Counted from the stretch's first letter, positions 1 to 7,899 are shown. The stretch: DNA of 64,000 nucleotides from Clostridiales bacterium (GCA_015243575.1 CP042469.1:3872929-3936928), one strand, 5' to 3'. Notes: generated by a model from the sequence alone, not told the origin. Translations and numbers: made by a program.

Positions 1-55
1 GAGTTACGGCTGCATATGATAAGCACCCCATCGTGAGATGACCGGGAGGAAACAT

Positions 56-2839
56 ATGAAGAATAGCAAGAACAAGAGCGATGAAAAGAACAGTCGCTTT
101 TGGAGCAATATCACTTCAGGACTAAAAGAGAAACTTAATATAAAAGAGAAAAGCATATCAGAAAATGAAAACAGCATTAGGGATATGGGGGATACCCGTA
201 CCCCTTTTTCGCGTCTTGATTTAACAGGACTTAACAGACAGCAGGCAAAGGAGTTGATTGAAAAGGTCATCGACGAGCGGCTGGAACAGATTTCTCAGAT
301 TGAGCTTACAGAGTTGAAAGTAGATTACAAGGAAAAAGAGCGGCAGAAAGCGAAAGCTGCTGAGCGGGTTTCGGAAAGAAGAAATCGAAGGAAGCAGAAA
401 GCTTCTGCGTCAGACGAGACAATGCTAACAGAAGATGGAGTCTTTTCGAATTGCAAACAAATATCCGTCTTTGATATCATACAGCCGGAGTCTTTCCCAA
501 TTGAGGAAGAGAGTCATCCTCTAGAGGAGGAGAGTCTTCCCTTGGAAGGGCAGCTGTCAATTTCAGAGGTTCTTGCTGAACCCGAAGTCGGATTGCCAGA
601 AGCGCTTTCCTGTAAATCCGAAACCGAATTGACAGAAGGATTCACCTTTGAGGCGGAAGCCGAATTGGCAGAGGCGCTTTCCCTTGAGACGGAAGTCGAA
701 TTGGCAGAAACAGCAGGTCTTGAAACAGGGGGCAAAACAACAGAAGCCCTTGGCCTTGAGGCGGAGTTGGCACCCGCTGCTTCGAGCCAAACAGAATTTG
801 GAGAAATTATGAGTGCCCAGACAGAGGCGATTACAAACCCAGATCAAGCAACCGGAAAAAAATCAAAGAAAAAATCAAAAAAACGTAAAGAAAATCAACA
901 AAGTTTCAATACATTACCAGTGGAAAAGGGAGACGAAGAGACCTCAAGTCTGGCCGTGGCAGCGATTACTATGGCCGCTTCTGAAGTCCTGGCGGATGCC
1001 TCTGATGAAGAAACAATGGTACCAGCTGAAATCACACCCGCAGCAGCTGATGATGAAACCATGACAACAGTCTCTGACGAAGTCATTTTGACAGCCGAAG
1101 TTGTTTCAGCTACTCCTAACGTCAATACCTCTTTCGATGAAGCCATTGACATGATCTTCGGATTTTATGAGAAAAGTAAGGTTCAGATTCTGCGGGCCGG
1201 TAGTATTGGATGCAGAGTAACAAACGATGTTATTCATAATAAAGTGATTCCCCCTGTTTTAAGGTTTTTGAGCTTCATACGGATTAAAACCACGCCGATC
1301 ATGATTGGCATTGATAAAAAGCTGGGACTCACTGTAACAGGACAAAAAGCACATCGCTTCCTTTCGAAAAAGGAAGCCGTTCTATCCGATAAAATGGCGC
1401 AATTTATAGAACTGACCGATAAGGGATGCGATAAAATTGCACTGCTTCTGTATCAGATCGGTAGCGGTACGAGCAGAATCTACAATCAATCGAAGGATTT
1501 CGTAGAGACACACAAAAAGAAGTTCCTCATCGGCTTTGGATGCACGGCAGCAGCAGCAGCAGCAATTACCATCACCATTGGCAGCATGACGGCTTACGAA
1601 TACGTTTATAACGGAAAGGTTCTCGGTGTTGTTAAAAATCAGGAAGATGTATATAAAACCATTGATATCATTGGGGACAAGCTGTGCTACCAATATGATG
1701 CTGAAATAACCATTAATAAAGATGAGGATATCCAATTCAACAAGATTGTGGCGTTCGGTCAGGAACTGGATGATAAAGAGGATATCTTGAACAGGCTTAC
1801 CTATATGCGGGATATGAAAGCTAACGGACATGGCATTTTCGTGGACGGAAAGGTAGTTGCTGTTTTGGACAGCGAGGAAACTGCAAAAGAAATCTTGAGT
1901 GCAATTCAAGATACGTATCTGAAACAGGCGGATAATATCCAGTACAAGGAAGTGGGCTTTGCAGAGAATGTTACCATAGATGATGTAGAGACAAAGCTTG
2001 GGAACATCGATGCGAGGGATAAAGTGCTGGAGTACATGATGACCGGTGCTGTGGAAAAGAAGATCCATCAAGTGCAGCAAGGAGAGACCTTCTCGGGAAT
2101 TGCAAAGACTTATGGGATTAAGCAGAGTGATCTGCAGGTGTCCAACCCGAACATCACGCCCGACAAGCTTCAAATTGGACAGGAGATCAGCCTGAACCAA
2201 ATAGTACCCCTTGTGACGGTGCAGACGGTAGAAGTTGCCGAATATATTGAAACGATTCCATTTGAAATAACGTATGAGAACACGGCCAGTCTCTTCAAAA
2301 AAGAGCAGACAGTAAAGTCTAAGGGTGTGAATGGGGAAAAAGATGTTGTCGCTGAGATTGTAAGAAACAACGGCTTAGAAGTAAGCAGGAAAGAAATCAG
2401 TGCAACGATTCTCTCCGAACCGGTCTCTCAGGTGGTGCTTGTGGGTACTAAGGATCCGCCGCCGCTCATCGGAACGGGGAATCTGATCTATCCCATCCGA
2501 GGAACCCTTACTTCTAGATATGGTACAAGATGGGGAAGGCTTCATTCCGGTATTGACCTGGCAGCACCCATTGGAACAAAGATAAAAGCTTCCGATGGAG
2601 GAAAAGTAATATTTGCAGGATACAATGGTTCCTTGGGATATATGGTCAAGATCGACCACGGCGGAGGAAAAGTTACCCTGTATGGACATTGCAGCAAGCT
2701 GTTTGTGAAAGTTGGAGACAGGGTATATCAGGGCCAGCATATTGCCAATGTTGGGAATACTGGCAGAAGTACCGGCCCTCACGTACACTTTGAAGTTCAT
2801 ATCAACGGCAATACAAAAAATCCGTTGAATTATTTATAA
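56..2839 (+). CDS. Membrane-anchored LysM/G5/M23 peptidoglycan endopeptidase
   Basis: Predicted cell-wall hydrolase of 927 aa. The first ~485 residues look disordered, with an acidic Glu/Ala/Leu repeat stretch (about residues 175-245) and a Lys-rich patch (KKSKKKSKKRK). One membrane segment lies near residues 490-512, so the long N-terminus should be cytosolic and the rest extracellular. Outside come a LysM domain (~668-715), a G5-like segment (~716-795) and a C-terminal M23 LytM domain (~818-925) with zinc and catalytic motifs HSGIDLA, YGHCSKL and HVHFE. The ATG at 56 is chosen because GGGAGGA lies 5 nt upstream; an ATG at 38 has no ribosome site. M23 enzymes cut peptide cross-links. The cytosolic tail is unusually long for the family. 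Confidence 0.9.
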   Translation: MKNSKNKSDEKNSRFWSNITSGLKEKLNIKEKSISENENSIRDMGDTRTPFSRLDLTGLNRQQAKELIEKVIDERLEQISQIELTELKVDYKEKERQKAKAAERVSERRNRRKQKASASDETMLTEDGVFSNCKQISVFDIIQPESFPIEEESHPLEEESLPLEGQLSISEVLAEPEVGLPEALSCKSETELTEGFTFEAEAELAEALSLETEVELAETAGLETGGKTTEALGLEAELAPAASSQTEFGEIMSAQTEAITNPDQATGKKSKKKSKKRKENQQSFNTLPVEKGDEETSSLAVAAITMAASEVLADASDEETMVPAEITPAAADDETMTTVSDEVILTAEVVSATPNVNTSFDEAIDMIFGFYEKSKVQILRAGSIGCRVTNDVIHNKVIPPVLRFLSFIRIKTTPIMIGIDKKLGLTVTGQKAHRFLSKKEAVLSDKMAQFIELTDKGCDKIALLLYQIGSGTSRIYNQSKDFVETHKKKFLIGFGCTAAAAAAITITIGSMTAYEYVYNGKVLGVVKNQEDVYKTIDIIGDKLCYQYDAEITINKDEDIQFNKIVAFGQELDDKEDILNRLTYMRDMKANGHGIFVDGKVVAVLDSEETAKEILSAIQDTYLKQADNIQYKEVGFAENVTIDDVETKLGNIDARDKVLEYMMTGAVEKKIHQVQQGETFSGIAKTYGIKQSDLQVSNPNITPDKLQIGQEISLNQIVPLVTVQTVEVAEYIETIPFEITYENTASLFKKEQTVKSKGVNGEKDVVAEIVRNNGLEVSRKEISATILSEPVSQVVLVGTKDPPPLIGTGNLIYPIRGTLTSRYGTRWGRLHSGIDLAAPIGTKIKASDGGKVIFAGYNGSLGYMVKIDHGGGKVTLYGHCSKLFVKVGDRVYQGQHIANVGNTGRSTGPHVHFEVHINGNTKNPLNYL

Positions 2840-2882
2840 GCTATGAGCGCTGGAGCATTTGTTTCCGATAAGCTCCGTTTGC

Positions 2883-4031
2883 TTAAAGATTTAAGAACAT
2901 CCTATAATTCAGGAGACCGCGGCCTTGTGCAAAGCGGTCTTCTCTTTTTAAGGGCATGGCATCCTGAACGATAATTTGTTTGACCTGCGCCGGGGTCAAA
3001 TCCGGTCGCATGGCGTAGAGGCATGCGGCAACCCCGCTAACCACCGGTGCTGCCATGGATGTGCCGGATTGAATGGCATATCCTTTTAGATTTTTCCCGT
3101 CAAGAGAGCAGATCTCCACCCCCGGAGCGACAATGTCGGGTTTCGTGTCCCCTGCCAGCGTAGGCCCGCGGCTTGAAAAATTAGCCACTTTAATGTAGCC
3201 ATCATCGCTGTGTGTCAGGTCGACTGCTCCCACAGTAATTACAAGAGGGCTGGTTCCGGGAGAATTGACGGTGCATTTCCCGGGCCCGTTATTTCCTGCG
3301 GCTGTGACGACAGTATATCCGTATCTGACTGCGGCATTCGCGCCTTTGATCAGCGGATCGTCGTCGTAGGGAGACTCAACCTTGATTCCCAGGGATAGAT
3401 TGATCACCCGAATGTTATAGTAATGTCCATTGTTCACGATCCATTGCAGCGCGGCTAAAATGTCTGATTCCGTTCCGTTGCCGGATTCATCCAGCGCTTT
3501 GATTGCTATAATATTGGCACAGGGGGCTGTTCCGGTAAATTTGCCGGAAGTATAGCCATTTCCTGCAATGATACCAGCGACATGTGTTCCATGGCCATCG
3601 TCATCGTAAGGACGATCCCGATTAGAAAGAAGATCCTTAAAAGCAATGATTCTGTTGCGAGGCTTGATCAGATCATAGTGGGGAGAGACACCTGTGTCGA
3701 TAATCGCAACACCCACTCCTTTTCCTCTTTCCGTGCTCCCGTAAATTCGCTCAATATCCTCCTCAAAATTACCACAGGTTGCTTTAACGGATTTCGCGCT
3801 GGGGTTGATAGGCGTTTTGGATACGATGGCGTCTTCGCTGATGGAGCCGACCATGTTATGTGCTGCCAGTTTTGTAATCTTTTCTTTCGGAATTTCTACG
3901 GAAACTGCATTGATGAAGGGGAGCTCATATTTTATTTGCCCGTAATTTTCAATAATACAGTCCCTTATCTCATTGATTGTTGATTTTGAATATATAATCA
4001 CCGGGGTTCGATCCCCTTTGCTCAAATACAT
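2883..4031 (-). CDS. Subtilisin-family (S8) serine protease, probably cytosolic
   Basis: S8 peptidase of 382 aa. The triad is visible: Asp112 in IIDTGVS, His147 in DDDGHGTHVAG and Ser325 in SGTSMAAP, with oxyanion Asn near AAGNNGP. The first ~75 residues resemble an inhibitor-I9-type prosegment, and there is no signal peptide or membrane segment, so it may act inside the cell or be released by lysis. Start ATG at 4031 follows GGGAAGTGA. It is a different subfamily from the Csp proteases at 42-47 kb, which are larger and carry long inserts between His and Ser. Its 3' end converges on the M23 gene. The physiological substrate cannot be read from the sequence. Confidence 0.88.
   Translation of the reverse strand: MYLSKGDRTPVIIYSKSTINEIRDCIIENYGQIKYELPFINAVSVEIPKEKITKLAAHNMVGSISEDAIVSKTPINPSAKSVKATCGNFEEDIERIYGSTERGKGVGVAIIDTGVSPHYDLIKPRNRIIAFKDLLSNRDRPYDDDGHGTHVAGIIAGNGYTSGKFTGTAPCANIIAIKALDESGNGTESDILAALQWIVNNGHYYNIRVINLSLGIKVESPYDDDPLIKGANAAVRYGYTVVTAAGNNGPGKCTVNSPGTSPLVITVGAVDLTHSDDGYIKVANFSSRGPTLAGDTKPDIVAPGVEICSLDGKNLKGYAIQSGTSMAAPVVSGVAACLYAMRPDLTPAQVKQIIVQDAMPLKREDRFAQGRGLLNYRMFLNL
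2911..2949 (+). terminator. Terminator of the M23 gene inside the convergent subtilase CDS
   Basis: AGACCGC (2914-2920) pairs perfectly with GCGGTCT (2934-2940), and the stem can extend through a G-T pair; TCTCTTTTT follows. It lies wholly within the last codons of the opposing subtilase gene. Confidence 0.6.
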
Positions 4032-4092
4032 AGTTTATCACTTCCCATGCCCCATAATATGAGACAGGGCTTGGGCATGGTGATGGAGAGGG

Positions 4093-4122
4093 TTGCAGTA
4101 TCTTCAAGGAAAAGGGTATAAT
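4093..4122 (+). promoter_or_regulatory. Sigma-A-like promoter for the LysR gene
   Basis: TTGCAG (4093-4098) and TATAAT (4117-4122) are separated by 18 nt. Transcription would start near 4129, giving a leader of about 95 nt before the LysR start. Confidence 0.6.
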
Positions 4123-4128
4123 AATTTT

Positions 4129-4223
4129 GAAACGGAATCCCTCTTTTTTCCATAACGAGTGATTCCGGCCGGCTGAAATCCGGTAAACTTTGTAGCAAGC
4201 GGAACGATAGAGGAGGGATTCCC
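4129..4223 (+). promoter_or_regulatory. LysR 5' leader with two mutually exclusive pairings
   Basis: GGAATCCCTC (4134-4143) is perfectly complementary to GAGGGATTCC (4213-4222), which contains the LysR Shine-Dalgarno. The same 5' segment, as CGGAATC (4133-4139), can instead pair with GATTCCG (4161-4167). One fold hides the ribosome site and the other frees it. That this works as a switch is inference. Confidence 0.45.
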
Positions 4224-5147
4224 ATTACATTACAGCAGTTAAAATACGTGATTGAGATCGTTAACAGCGGCTCTATCAATGAAGCCGCAAAACGCTTATT
4301 CATAACCCAGCCCAGTCTTTCCAGTGCAGTAAAAGAACTGGAAGCGGAGCTTGGTGTTGAGTTGTTTCTGCGATCAGCAAGAGGCATTTCTCTCACGGCA
4401 GAGGGTGTAGAATTTCTTGGTTATGCCAGACAGGTAGTGGAGCAAACATCACTGCTGGAGCAGCGGTATTTGAATCGGAAACCCTCCAGGCAGCTTTGCA
4501 GCATCTCGACCCAGCACTATGCATTTGCAGTCAATGCTTTTGTGAACATGATTAAAAAGAGTGGTGCGGATGAGTATGAGTTTACGCTGCGGGAGACGAG
4601 AACCTATGAAATCATTGAGGATGTTCGTACCATGCGAAGTGAACTGGGAATTTTGTATAAAAACCCCTTCAATGCAAAAGTAATCGATAAGCTGCTGCGG
4701 GAAAACCATCTGGATTTTCATCCGCTGTTCACGGCCAATCCTCATATTTTTATCAGCGCACAGAACCCGCTGGCGGCTAGAGAATACGTTACTTTGGAGG
4801 ACCTGGAGGAGTTTCCTTATTTATCCTTTGAGCAGGGAGAATATAATTCCTTCTACTTTTCCGAGGAAATATTGAGCACCGTATTTCACAAAAAAAGTAT
4901 CCATGTCAGCGACAGAGCAACGCTGTTCAATCTCCTGATTGGGCTTAACGGGTATACCATTTCCACCGGCGTGGTCAGCGCCGATCTGAACGGAGAGAAT
5001 ATCATCCCCGTGCGTCTTCTTGCAGACGACCAGATTCAGGTAGGTTGGATTGCCAATCATCAGCTTCAGCTTAGCAAGCAGGCCTCTGCCTATCTGGCTG
5101 AATTAAGATTCGTAATTACCGAGTATGGCCAGGAGCTGCAGGAGTAG
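4224..5147 (+). CDS. LysR-family transcriptional regulator (ATT start)
   Basis: Predicted 307-aa LysR regulator. The N-terminal winged helix-turn-helix is clear (EAAKRLFITQPSLSSAVKEL), followed by a periplasmic-binding-protein-like effector domain. LysR proteins usually begin like MTLQQLKYV; here that sequence starts at an ATT codon (4224), 6 nt after AGGAGGG (4211-4217). No in-frame ATG lies nearby, and the first conventional codon, GTG at 4248, would remove eight conserved residues and has no well-placed ribosome site. It precedes a MetE-like gene on the same strand, so a role in methionine or one-carbon control is plausible. The effector is unknown. Confidence 0.88.
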   Translation: MTLQQLKYVIEIVNSGSINEAAKRLFITQPSLSSAVKELEAELGVELFLRSARGISLTAEGVEFLGYARQVVEQTSLLEQRYLNRKPSRQLCSISTQHYAFAVNAFVNMIKKSGADEYEFTLRETRTYEIIEDVRTMRSELGILYKNPFNAKVIDKLLRENHLDFHPLFTANPHIFISAQNPLAAREYVTLEDLEEFPYLSFEQGEYNSFYFSEEILSTVFHKKSIHVSDRATLFNLLIGLNGYTISTGVVSADLNGENIIPVRLLADDQIQVGWIANHQLQLSKQASAYLAELRFVITEYGQELQE

Positions 5148-5230
5148 AATGCTGGATCTGACCAGGAGCTGGAGAAGCAAACGGTCGAGCTGGCCAGCTG
5201 CTGCAGAAACAAACGATAGAGCTGGCCGGA
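5127..5230 (+). repeat. Degenerate tandem repeat (~32 nt) starting in the LysR stop region
   Basis: Three units are visible: 5127-5159 (LysR last codons plus stop), 5160-5191 and 5192-5223, with the start of a fourth at 5224. Units two and three are each exactly 32 nt, with shared blocks such as AGAGCT/CGAGCT ends and CAGGAGCTG-like starts. Confidence 0.65.
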
Positions 5231-5250
5231 AGATATAGGAATAATCTATA

Positions 5251-5273
5251 ACAAGATATAAAATATAGAAGTT
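5251..5273 (+). promoter_or_regulatory. AT-rich dyad upstream of the MetE-like gene, possible LysR site
   Basis: A CTATA...TATAG dyad is followed closely by a further CTATAG. LysR boxes are typically AT-rich imperfect dyads, so this could be an operator of the adjacent regulator. No binding evidence exists. Confidence 0.25.
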
Positions 5274-5321
5274 ACCCTATAGACACACCGCCGTGTTATA
5301 GTGGCATTAGTTGATGGAGCA

Positions 5322-5391
5322 GAAGACGTCCTGCAAGATCAAATTCAAGGAAACGCTGATTTCTTTCACGAATAACATCAGTGTCTTCCTT
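5322..5391 (+). promoter_or_regulatory. Structured leader before the MetE-like gene
   Basis: The segment 5347-5360 (AAGGAAACGCTGAT) pairs with 5377-5391 (ATCAGTGTCTTCCTT) as a ~13-bp hairpin with one bulge and one wobble. GAAGAC at 5322-5327 could alternatively pair with GTCTTC at 5383-5388. It ends 25 nt before the ribosome site and has no U-run, so it is not a simple terminator. No known riboswitch consensus was recognised. Confidence 0.4.
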
Positions 5392-5428
5392 AGGAAAATA
5401 ATGTGACTTAATATATGGAGGGAATCAT

Positions 5429-6571
5429 ATGGGTAAGCTATTTGAAAATACAACAAAACGAGAAATTCCACCGTTCCGATTCGATGCTGTCGGAAGCTAT
5501 CTTCGCCCCCAGCCGTTAAAAGAAGCCAGAGAGGCGTTTCGTAACGCAACCATTACGCTGGAAGAACTCACACAAGTGGAGGATACTGAAATTAGAAAGC
5601 TGGTGGCAAAGCAGAAGGAAATCGGCCTGGCTGCGGTAACCGACGGAGAGTTTCGACGAAGCTATTGGCATCTGGACTTTTTCTGGGGCTTTGAAGGGGT
5701 TGAACATGTTTTGATGGATCGAGGATACCTCTTCCACGGAGAAGAGACGAGAGCGGATTCAGCAAGACTAACTGGAAAAGTTCGGTTTCAAGGGCATCCC
5801 TTTCTGTCCCATTACAAATTCTTAAAAGAGGCAGCAGGTGATGATGTCCTTGCAAGGCAGACCCTTCCTGCACCGGCTCAGTTTTATGCAGAGCTGGTTA
5901 GAGATGTAAATGAAAAAGAAATCGGTAAATACTACAGCGAACGGGAGGAGCTGTATCAGGATATCTCCAAAGCCTATCGAGAAGCAATTTTGGCTTTTTA
6001 TGAGCTGGGCTGCAGGAATATCCAGCTGGATGACTGCACCTGGGGCATGCTTTGCGATAAAAGCTTCTGGAAGGCGATGGCAGGAGACGGTTATGATATC
6101 AATGAGCTTCAGGAGCTCTACCTGCGATTGAATAACGACGCAATTACGGATCTTCCTGAAGACCTGACGGTAACGACCCATATCTGCAGAGGAAATTATC
6201 ACTCCACCTGGGCGACCACCGGCGGGTATGATCCAGTTGCAGAGACATTGTTTGGCAGAGAGAATGTTTCCGCATACTACCTGGAGTATGATACGGAGCG
6301 GGCGGGAGATTTCACACCACTAAAGTCGGTTTCCGGAAATAAGTTGGTTGTTTTGGGTCTTGTTACCAGCAAGTCAGGGAAGCTGGAAAAGAAAGAGGAT
6401 ATCATAGGCAGGATTAAAGAAGCTTCAAGGTATATCCCAGCAGATCAGTTGTGCTTGAGCCCGCAGTGCGGGTTTGCTTCTACAGAAGAGGGCAATATTT
6501 TGACTGAGGAAGAACAGTGGAGGAAGCTGGAGTTCATTAAAGAGATTGCCGAGGAAGTGTGGGGCGTATAA
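5429..6571 (+). CDS. MetE-like (YxjG/YxjH-type) methyltransferase
   Basis: 380-aa single-barrel relative of cobalamin-independent methionine synthase. It corresponds to the MetE C-terminal catalytic half; the N-terminal barrel is absent. Candidate zinc and substrate ligands are visible in order: HICRGN, the Glu of YYLEYD, and the Cys of LSPQCGFAS. Bacillus YxjG/YxjH proteins of this type are tied to methionine metabolism. The methyl donor for this short form cannot be decided from sequence. The ATG at 5429 follows TGGAGGGA. It lies between a LysR gene and 5-formyl-THF cyclo-ligase, which fits a one-carbon role. Confidence 0.85.
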   Translation: MGKLFENTTKREIPPFRFDAVGSYLRPQPLKEAREAFRNATITLEELTQVEDTEIRKLVAKQKEIGLAAVTDGEFRRSYWHLDFFWGFEGVEHVLMDRGYLFHGEETRADSARLTGKVRFQGHPFLSHYKFLKEAAGDDVLARQTLPAPAQFYAELVRDVNEKEIGKYYSEREELYQDISKAYREAILAFYELGCRNIQLDDCTWGMLCDKSFWKAMAGDGYDINELQELYLRLNNDAITDLPEDLTVTTHICRGNYHSTWATTGGYDPVAETLFGRENVSAYYLEYDTERAGDFTPLKSVSGNKLVVLGLVTSKSGKLEKKEDIIGRIKEASRYIPADQLCLSPQCGFASTEEGNILTEEEQWRKLEFIKEIAEEVWGV

Positions 6572-6610
6572 GCTGCGGCAACTTTGGGGTCGTATCACTG
6601 CAGCGACTTT
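6560..6610 (+). repeat. Tandem duplication of the MetE-like gene's stop region
   Basis: Unit 6560-6584, which includes the gene's last codons and TAA, is followed by a diverged copy at 6585-6610. Shared blocks are TGGGG, CGTAT, CTGC and ACTT. Confidence 0.55.
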
Positions 6611-6691
6611 GAACGAATCAATCGCAGGAAGCTGTGGAGTATAAAAAACGGAACCCCGCAAAGCGAGAAAAAACTAGGAGGAAAGATTGCA

Positions 6692-7264
6692 ATGGAAGAG
6701 AATCGTATCCAGAAAAACATGCAGCGGCAGGAAGCAATTGCTGCCCGTAAGGCGCTCGACCCGGAGATTCGAAAGAGGTTCAGTCAGGTCATTTCAGAAA
6801 AGCTCATTGCGGAGCCAGCTTTTGCAAAGGCAGGAACGATTCTCTCCTACCAGGCCTTCGGAGAAGAGGCAGATCCCCGGCAGATAGACGCTGATGCTGT
6901 CAAAGCGGGGAAGAGGGTTGCTTATCCCCTCTGCTATGAGAAGGGGATCATGGCTGCGGCAATTCCCACGGTGGAAGATGGCTGGGAAGAAGGAAGGTAT
7001 GGGATCAAAACACCGGTGGAATCCAAATCCCTAATCTTAAACCCTCTTGAAATTGATCTGATCGTTGTTCCTTGCGTTGCTTATGAGGGAAGTAAAAAAA
7101 TGAGAATTGGCTGGGGTGCAGGATACTATGATCGCTATCTTCCTCAGTGCAAAAATGCGGTAACCATTGCGATTGGTTTCGAGGCCCAGCATATAAAAGA
7201 CCTTACCTGCGACCCATGGGATATTCCCCTCGATGTGGTTATTACAGAAGCCAGGAGATACTGA
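6692..7264 (+). CDS. 5-formyltetrahydrofolate cyclo-ligase (MTHFS)
   Basis: 190-aa enzyme that converts 5-formyl-THF to 5,10-methenyl-THF using ATP, returning stored folate to one-carbon metabolism. Family signatures are present: SYQAFGEEADPR in the N-terminal half, and the folate/phosphate-binding glycine motif MRIGWGAGYYDRYL near the C-terminus. The usual length is ~180-200 aa. ATG at 6692 is chosen for AGGAGGA 9 nt upstream; the upstream open frame has no ribosome site. It lies 120 nt after the MetE-like gene and could be cotranscribed with it. Confidence 0.93.
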   Translation: MEENRIQKNMQRQEAIAARKALDPEIRKRFSQVISEKLIAEPAFAKAGTILSYQAFGEEADPRQIDADAVKAGKRVAYPLCYEKGIMAAAIPTVEDGWEEGRYGIKTPVESKSLILNPLEIDLIVVPCVAYEGSKKMRIGWGAGYYDRYLPQCKNAVTIAIGFEAQHIKDLTCDPWDIPLDVVITEARRY

Positions 7265-7392
7265 ATCAGGTCGGGACAAAGCTGCTGAGCTGATTGCTCA
7301 GATGAGAGGAAGGTATGGGCTGCAGCCGGATTGGTGAGGTAGCCTTTTGTAAGCCTTGAATGCCCAAAAATGATCCGTTATAAATTTATGGA

Positions 7393-7421
7393 TTGACATT
7401 CCATCAGCGTGGTGATACGAT
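7393..7421 (+). promoter_or_regulatory. Sigma-A promoter of the cobalamin-riboswitch operon
   Basis: TTGACA (7393-7398) and TACGAT (7416-7421) are separated by 17 nt. The predicted start near 7428 places the whole aptamer in the transcript. Confidence 0.65.
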
Positions 7422-7425
7422 CATG

Positions 7426-7470
7426 TCGAACCATATTTTGCAGGGATGTTATGCCTTATTTATGGTTCGA
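7426..7470 (+). promoter_or_regulatory. Perfect 10-bp inverted repeat at the predicted transcript start
   Basis: TCGAACCATA (7426-7435) and TATGGTTCGA (7461-7470) are exact reverse complements around a 25-nt spacer. They sit at the predicted +1 and upstream of the aptamer. This may be a 5'-protecting hairpin or a protein operator; neither can be shown here. Confidence 0.45.
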
Positions 7471-7488
7471 AGGAACAATTGAATAAGA

Positions 7489-7655
7489 GGCTTGATGTTC
7501 TGCTGATGAGAAATGATCAGCAGCTAAGAGGGAAGCAGGTGTAAGTCCTGCGCGGTCCCGCCGCTGTAAGCGTGTAGTCTGTTCGTAGCCACTGGGCATG
7601 TGCCCGGGAAGGAGAACCGATGTCAATGCGTGTAGCCAGAAGACCTGCATGAAGC
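7489..7655 (+). promoter_or_regulatory. Cobalamin (B12) riboswitch aptamer
   Basis: Conserved elements occur in the right order: AAGAGGGAAGC (from 7526), the GGTCCCGCCGCTGTAAGC core, TAGTC then GCCACT, GGGCATGTGCCCGGGAAGG (from 7593), and the B12 box AGCCAGAAGACCTGC at 7634-7648. The outer P1 stem can form between GCTTGATG (7490-7497) and CATGAAGC (7648-7655). Ligand-bound aptamers of this class normally repress the downstream gene. Confidence 0.93.
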
Positions 7656-7734
7656 TGATTAGGGGCACACCACGGGTAATTGGTTATCGTGTCTGGAGTA
7701 CTGAAAGAATCATCTGCATATCACAGAAAATACG

Positions 7735-7761
7735 GCTGTGGCTTTTTGCCACAGCTTTTTT
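7735..7761 (+). terminator. Riboswitch expression-platform terminator
   Basis: GCTGTGGC, a TTTTT loop, GCCACAGC and then TTTTTT form a perfect 8-bp intrinsic terminator about 85 nt after the B12 box. B12 binding is expected to favour termination before the decarboxylase gene. Confidence 0.85.
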
Positions 7762-7805
7762 GACTTTCTGGGAGAGCGGTTTTTTCTATACGGTCACAAC
7801 AGAGA

Positions 7806-7834
7806 ACGGGCTGCGGCGGTTTGCTGCGGCCCGT
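7806..7834 (+). other. Second GC-rich hairpin downstream of the riboswitch terminator
   Basis: ACGGGC (7806-7811) and GCCCGT (7829-7834) can pair, with GC-rich inner pairing. The sequence ATTTCACGTAATTGCTTTTT follows. It is a weak second terminator or leader structure. The rest of 7662-7899 holds no gene. Confidence 0.35.
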
Positions 7835-7899
7835 ATTTCACGTAATTGCTTTTTCTGAGGGTTCCCCTATCTGCAAAAAGAATCAGGAGGAAGCGATGT

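Noticed and set aside
1382-2200. 272-residue minus-strand ORF opposite the M23 gene
   Set aside because: Its composition is that of an antisense shadow; the plus frame has clear membrane and LysM domains.
5148-5428. S-box or T-box riboswitch before the MetE-like gene
   Set aside because: Neither the SAM aptamer core nor a T-box motif with tRNA-binding sequence could be found; only unassigned hairpins are present.
7598-7858. 86-residue plus-strand ORF
   Set aside because: It lies across the B12 aptamer, the terminator and the second hairpin, has no ribosome site and resembles no protein.
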